Shown: piece by piece, positions 63,467 to 64,000 of the stretch | Numbering within the stretch: the stretch's first letter is position 1 | How the letters are laid out: every line of letters starts with the position of its first letter | From: Cristatella mucedo | Lineage: Eukaryota > Bryozoa > Phylactolaemata > Cristatellidae | Assembly (NCBI GenBank): GCA_009760855.2 | Contig: WPIO01000009.1 | Span: 5,648,001 to 5,712,000 of the forward strand | Direction: 5' to 3' | Length of the DNA: 64,000 nt | The notes under the pieces: model-generated | The model's input: only the letters and a program-made list of their open reading frames with translations | Database searches by the model: none | What the model was told of the DNA's origin: nothing | Program-made: the position numbers and the translations under genes

Positions 63467-63940
63467 TTAATCGCAGCCAAATCTCCCATTTATAGCCCGA
63501 CGTGCGGTGGCCTCGCCCATCGGTTTCGGTTGCTGTTCTTCCGGCCGATACCGTACCCTGCATAAGCTCTCAGCTCTGCCTGCGAAGTCCTTCGTCAACG
63601 AAGGACTTCGTAGGCAGAGCTGAACCGATGGCCAGTCCAATGGCAACCGGGGTATCAATTGTGCCTCGGAGAGTCCAAGCACGGTCAACTCGGTGAGGAC
63701 CACCCTGAACCCTGACCCGTAAGCCTTAATCCGAGTTGCCGCTACTTGAGCTGTCGAGTTGTCGCGATCCCTAGTTCCCGCGCGCGCTCTATGAGATGCG
63801 ACGCGCTGCTTTGCTATAATGCATATTGCGTCATCAGGCAAGTAGGCGAGGGACCTCACACCTAGGGTCAGAGACTTAGTCATTACGAAGCACCGAATTT
63901 TTTGAGATTCGATAGCGACTCCGTACAACTTCTTCGACAA
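63467..63940 (-). other. 157-codon open frame, unassigned
   Basis: An open frame with mixed composition (LSKKLYGVAIESQKIRCFVM...). No family was recognised; a 54-bp foldback lies inside it. It could be chance or part of an unknown retroelement. Confidence 0.2.
63570..63623. repeat. 26-bp inverted repeat, 2-nt loop
   Basis: TCAGCTCTGCCTGCGAAGTC continuing CTTCGT pairs with the following ACGAAGGACTTCGTAGGCAG continuing AGCTGA, with a single mismatch. Confidence 0.93.
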
Positions 63941-64000
63941 TTTAACCTGTATTTGTACTGGATGTCGCCTGTCGGTTGAGTTGATCGAGTGCTTCGGCTA

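Overview
This is a eukaryotic window, most likely from a non-vertebrate metazoan. The reasons are two intron-rich genes with canonical splice sites, dense dinucleotide microsatellites, and many 5'-truncated CR1/jockey-like LINEs, tRNA-derived SINEs and a Ty3/gypsy remnant. I cannot place it in a phylum. There are no operons, Shine-Dalgarno sites, CRISPR arrays or rRNA genes.

Two cellular genes are recognisable, both on the + strand. The first is the 3' two-thirds of a CEBPZ (CCAAT/enhancer-binding protein zeta; yeast Noc1/Mak21) orthologue. It is assembled from about 22 small exons between 9690 and 45936, and intron phases agree across every junction, giving about 795 codons of one uninterrupted frame. 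The CBF/Mak21 core is carried by exons from about 18600 to 29800. An acidic region follows (30966-42377), and the gene ends with a basic nucleolar-type tail (45782-45936) and a polyadenylation signal near 46048. The N-terminal exons are not found in the first 9.6 kb. The second gene is a complete cathepsin B (CTSB; 53005-56575) in four exons, encoding 335 residues. It has a signal peptide, a propeptide, the Cys/His/Asn catalytic residues and the occluding-loop His-His pair. It lies in a markedly GC-rich stretch (about 49-57 kb).

Almost everything else is repeat. LINE family A, whose 3' ends carry an (ATT)n tail, occurs in at least 14 fragments; the longest (2797-4905, minus strand) keeps most of a reverse transcriptase. 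LINE family B ends in ...GATACATTACATT and occurs in at least eight fragments. SINE family 1 (tRNA-like head, about 170 bp) has eight copies. SINE family 2 has a tRNA-like head joined to a 3' tail resembling that of LINE A. A 376-bp terminal-inverted-repeat element sits at 31665-32040. A decayed Ty3/gypsy element on the minus strand occupies about 58.4-60.8 kb. Microsatellites include (TG)n tracts of about 200 and 470 bp, (GA)n, (GTAT)n, a perfect 37-bp x 7 minisatellite and an 800-bp purine tract.

No previously undescribed multi-gene system is evident. The items most worth a second look are a pre-miRNA-like 82-nt intronic hairpin, several perfect-arm short inverted repeats suggesting template-switch events, a GC-AG intron and a candidate 22-bp microexon in CEBPZ, the LINE/SINE tail sharing, and unexplained GC-rich islands inside CEBPZ introns.
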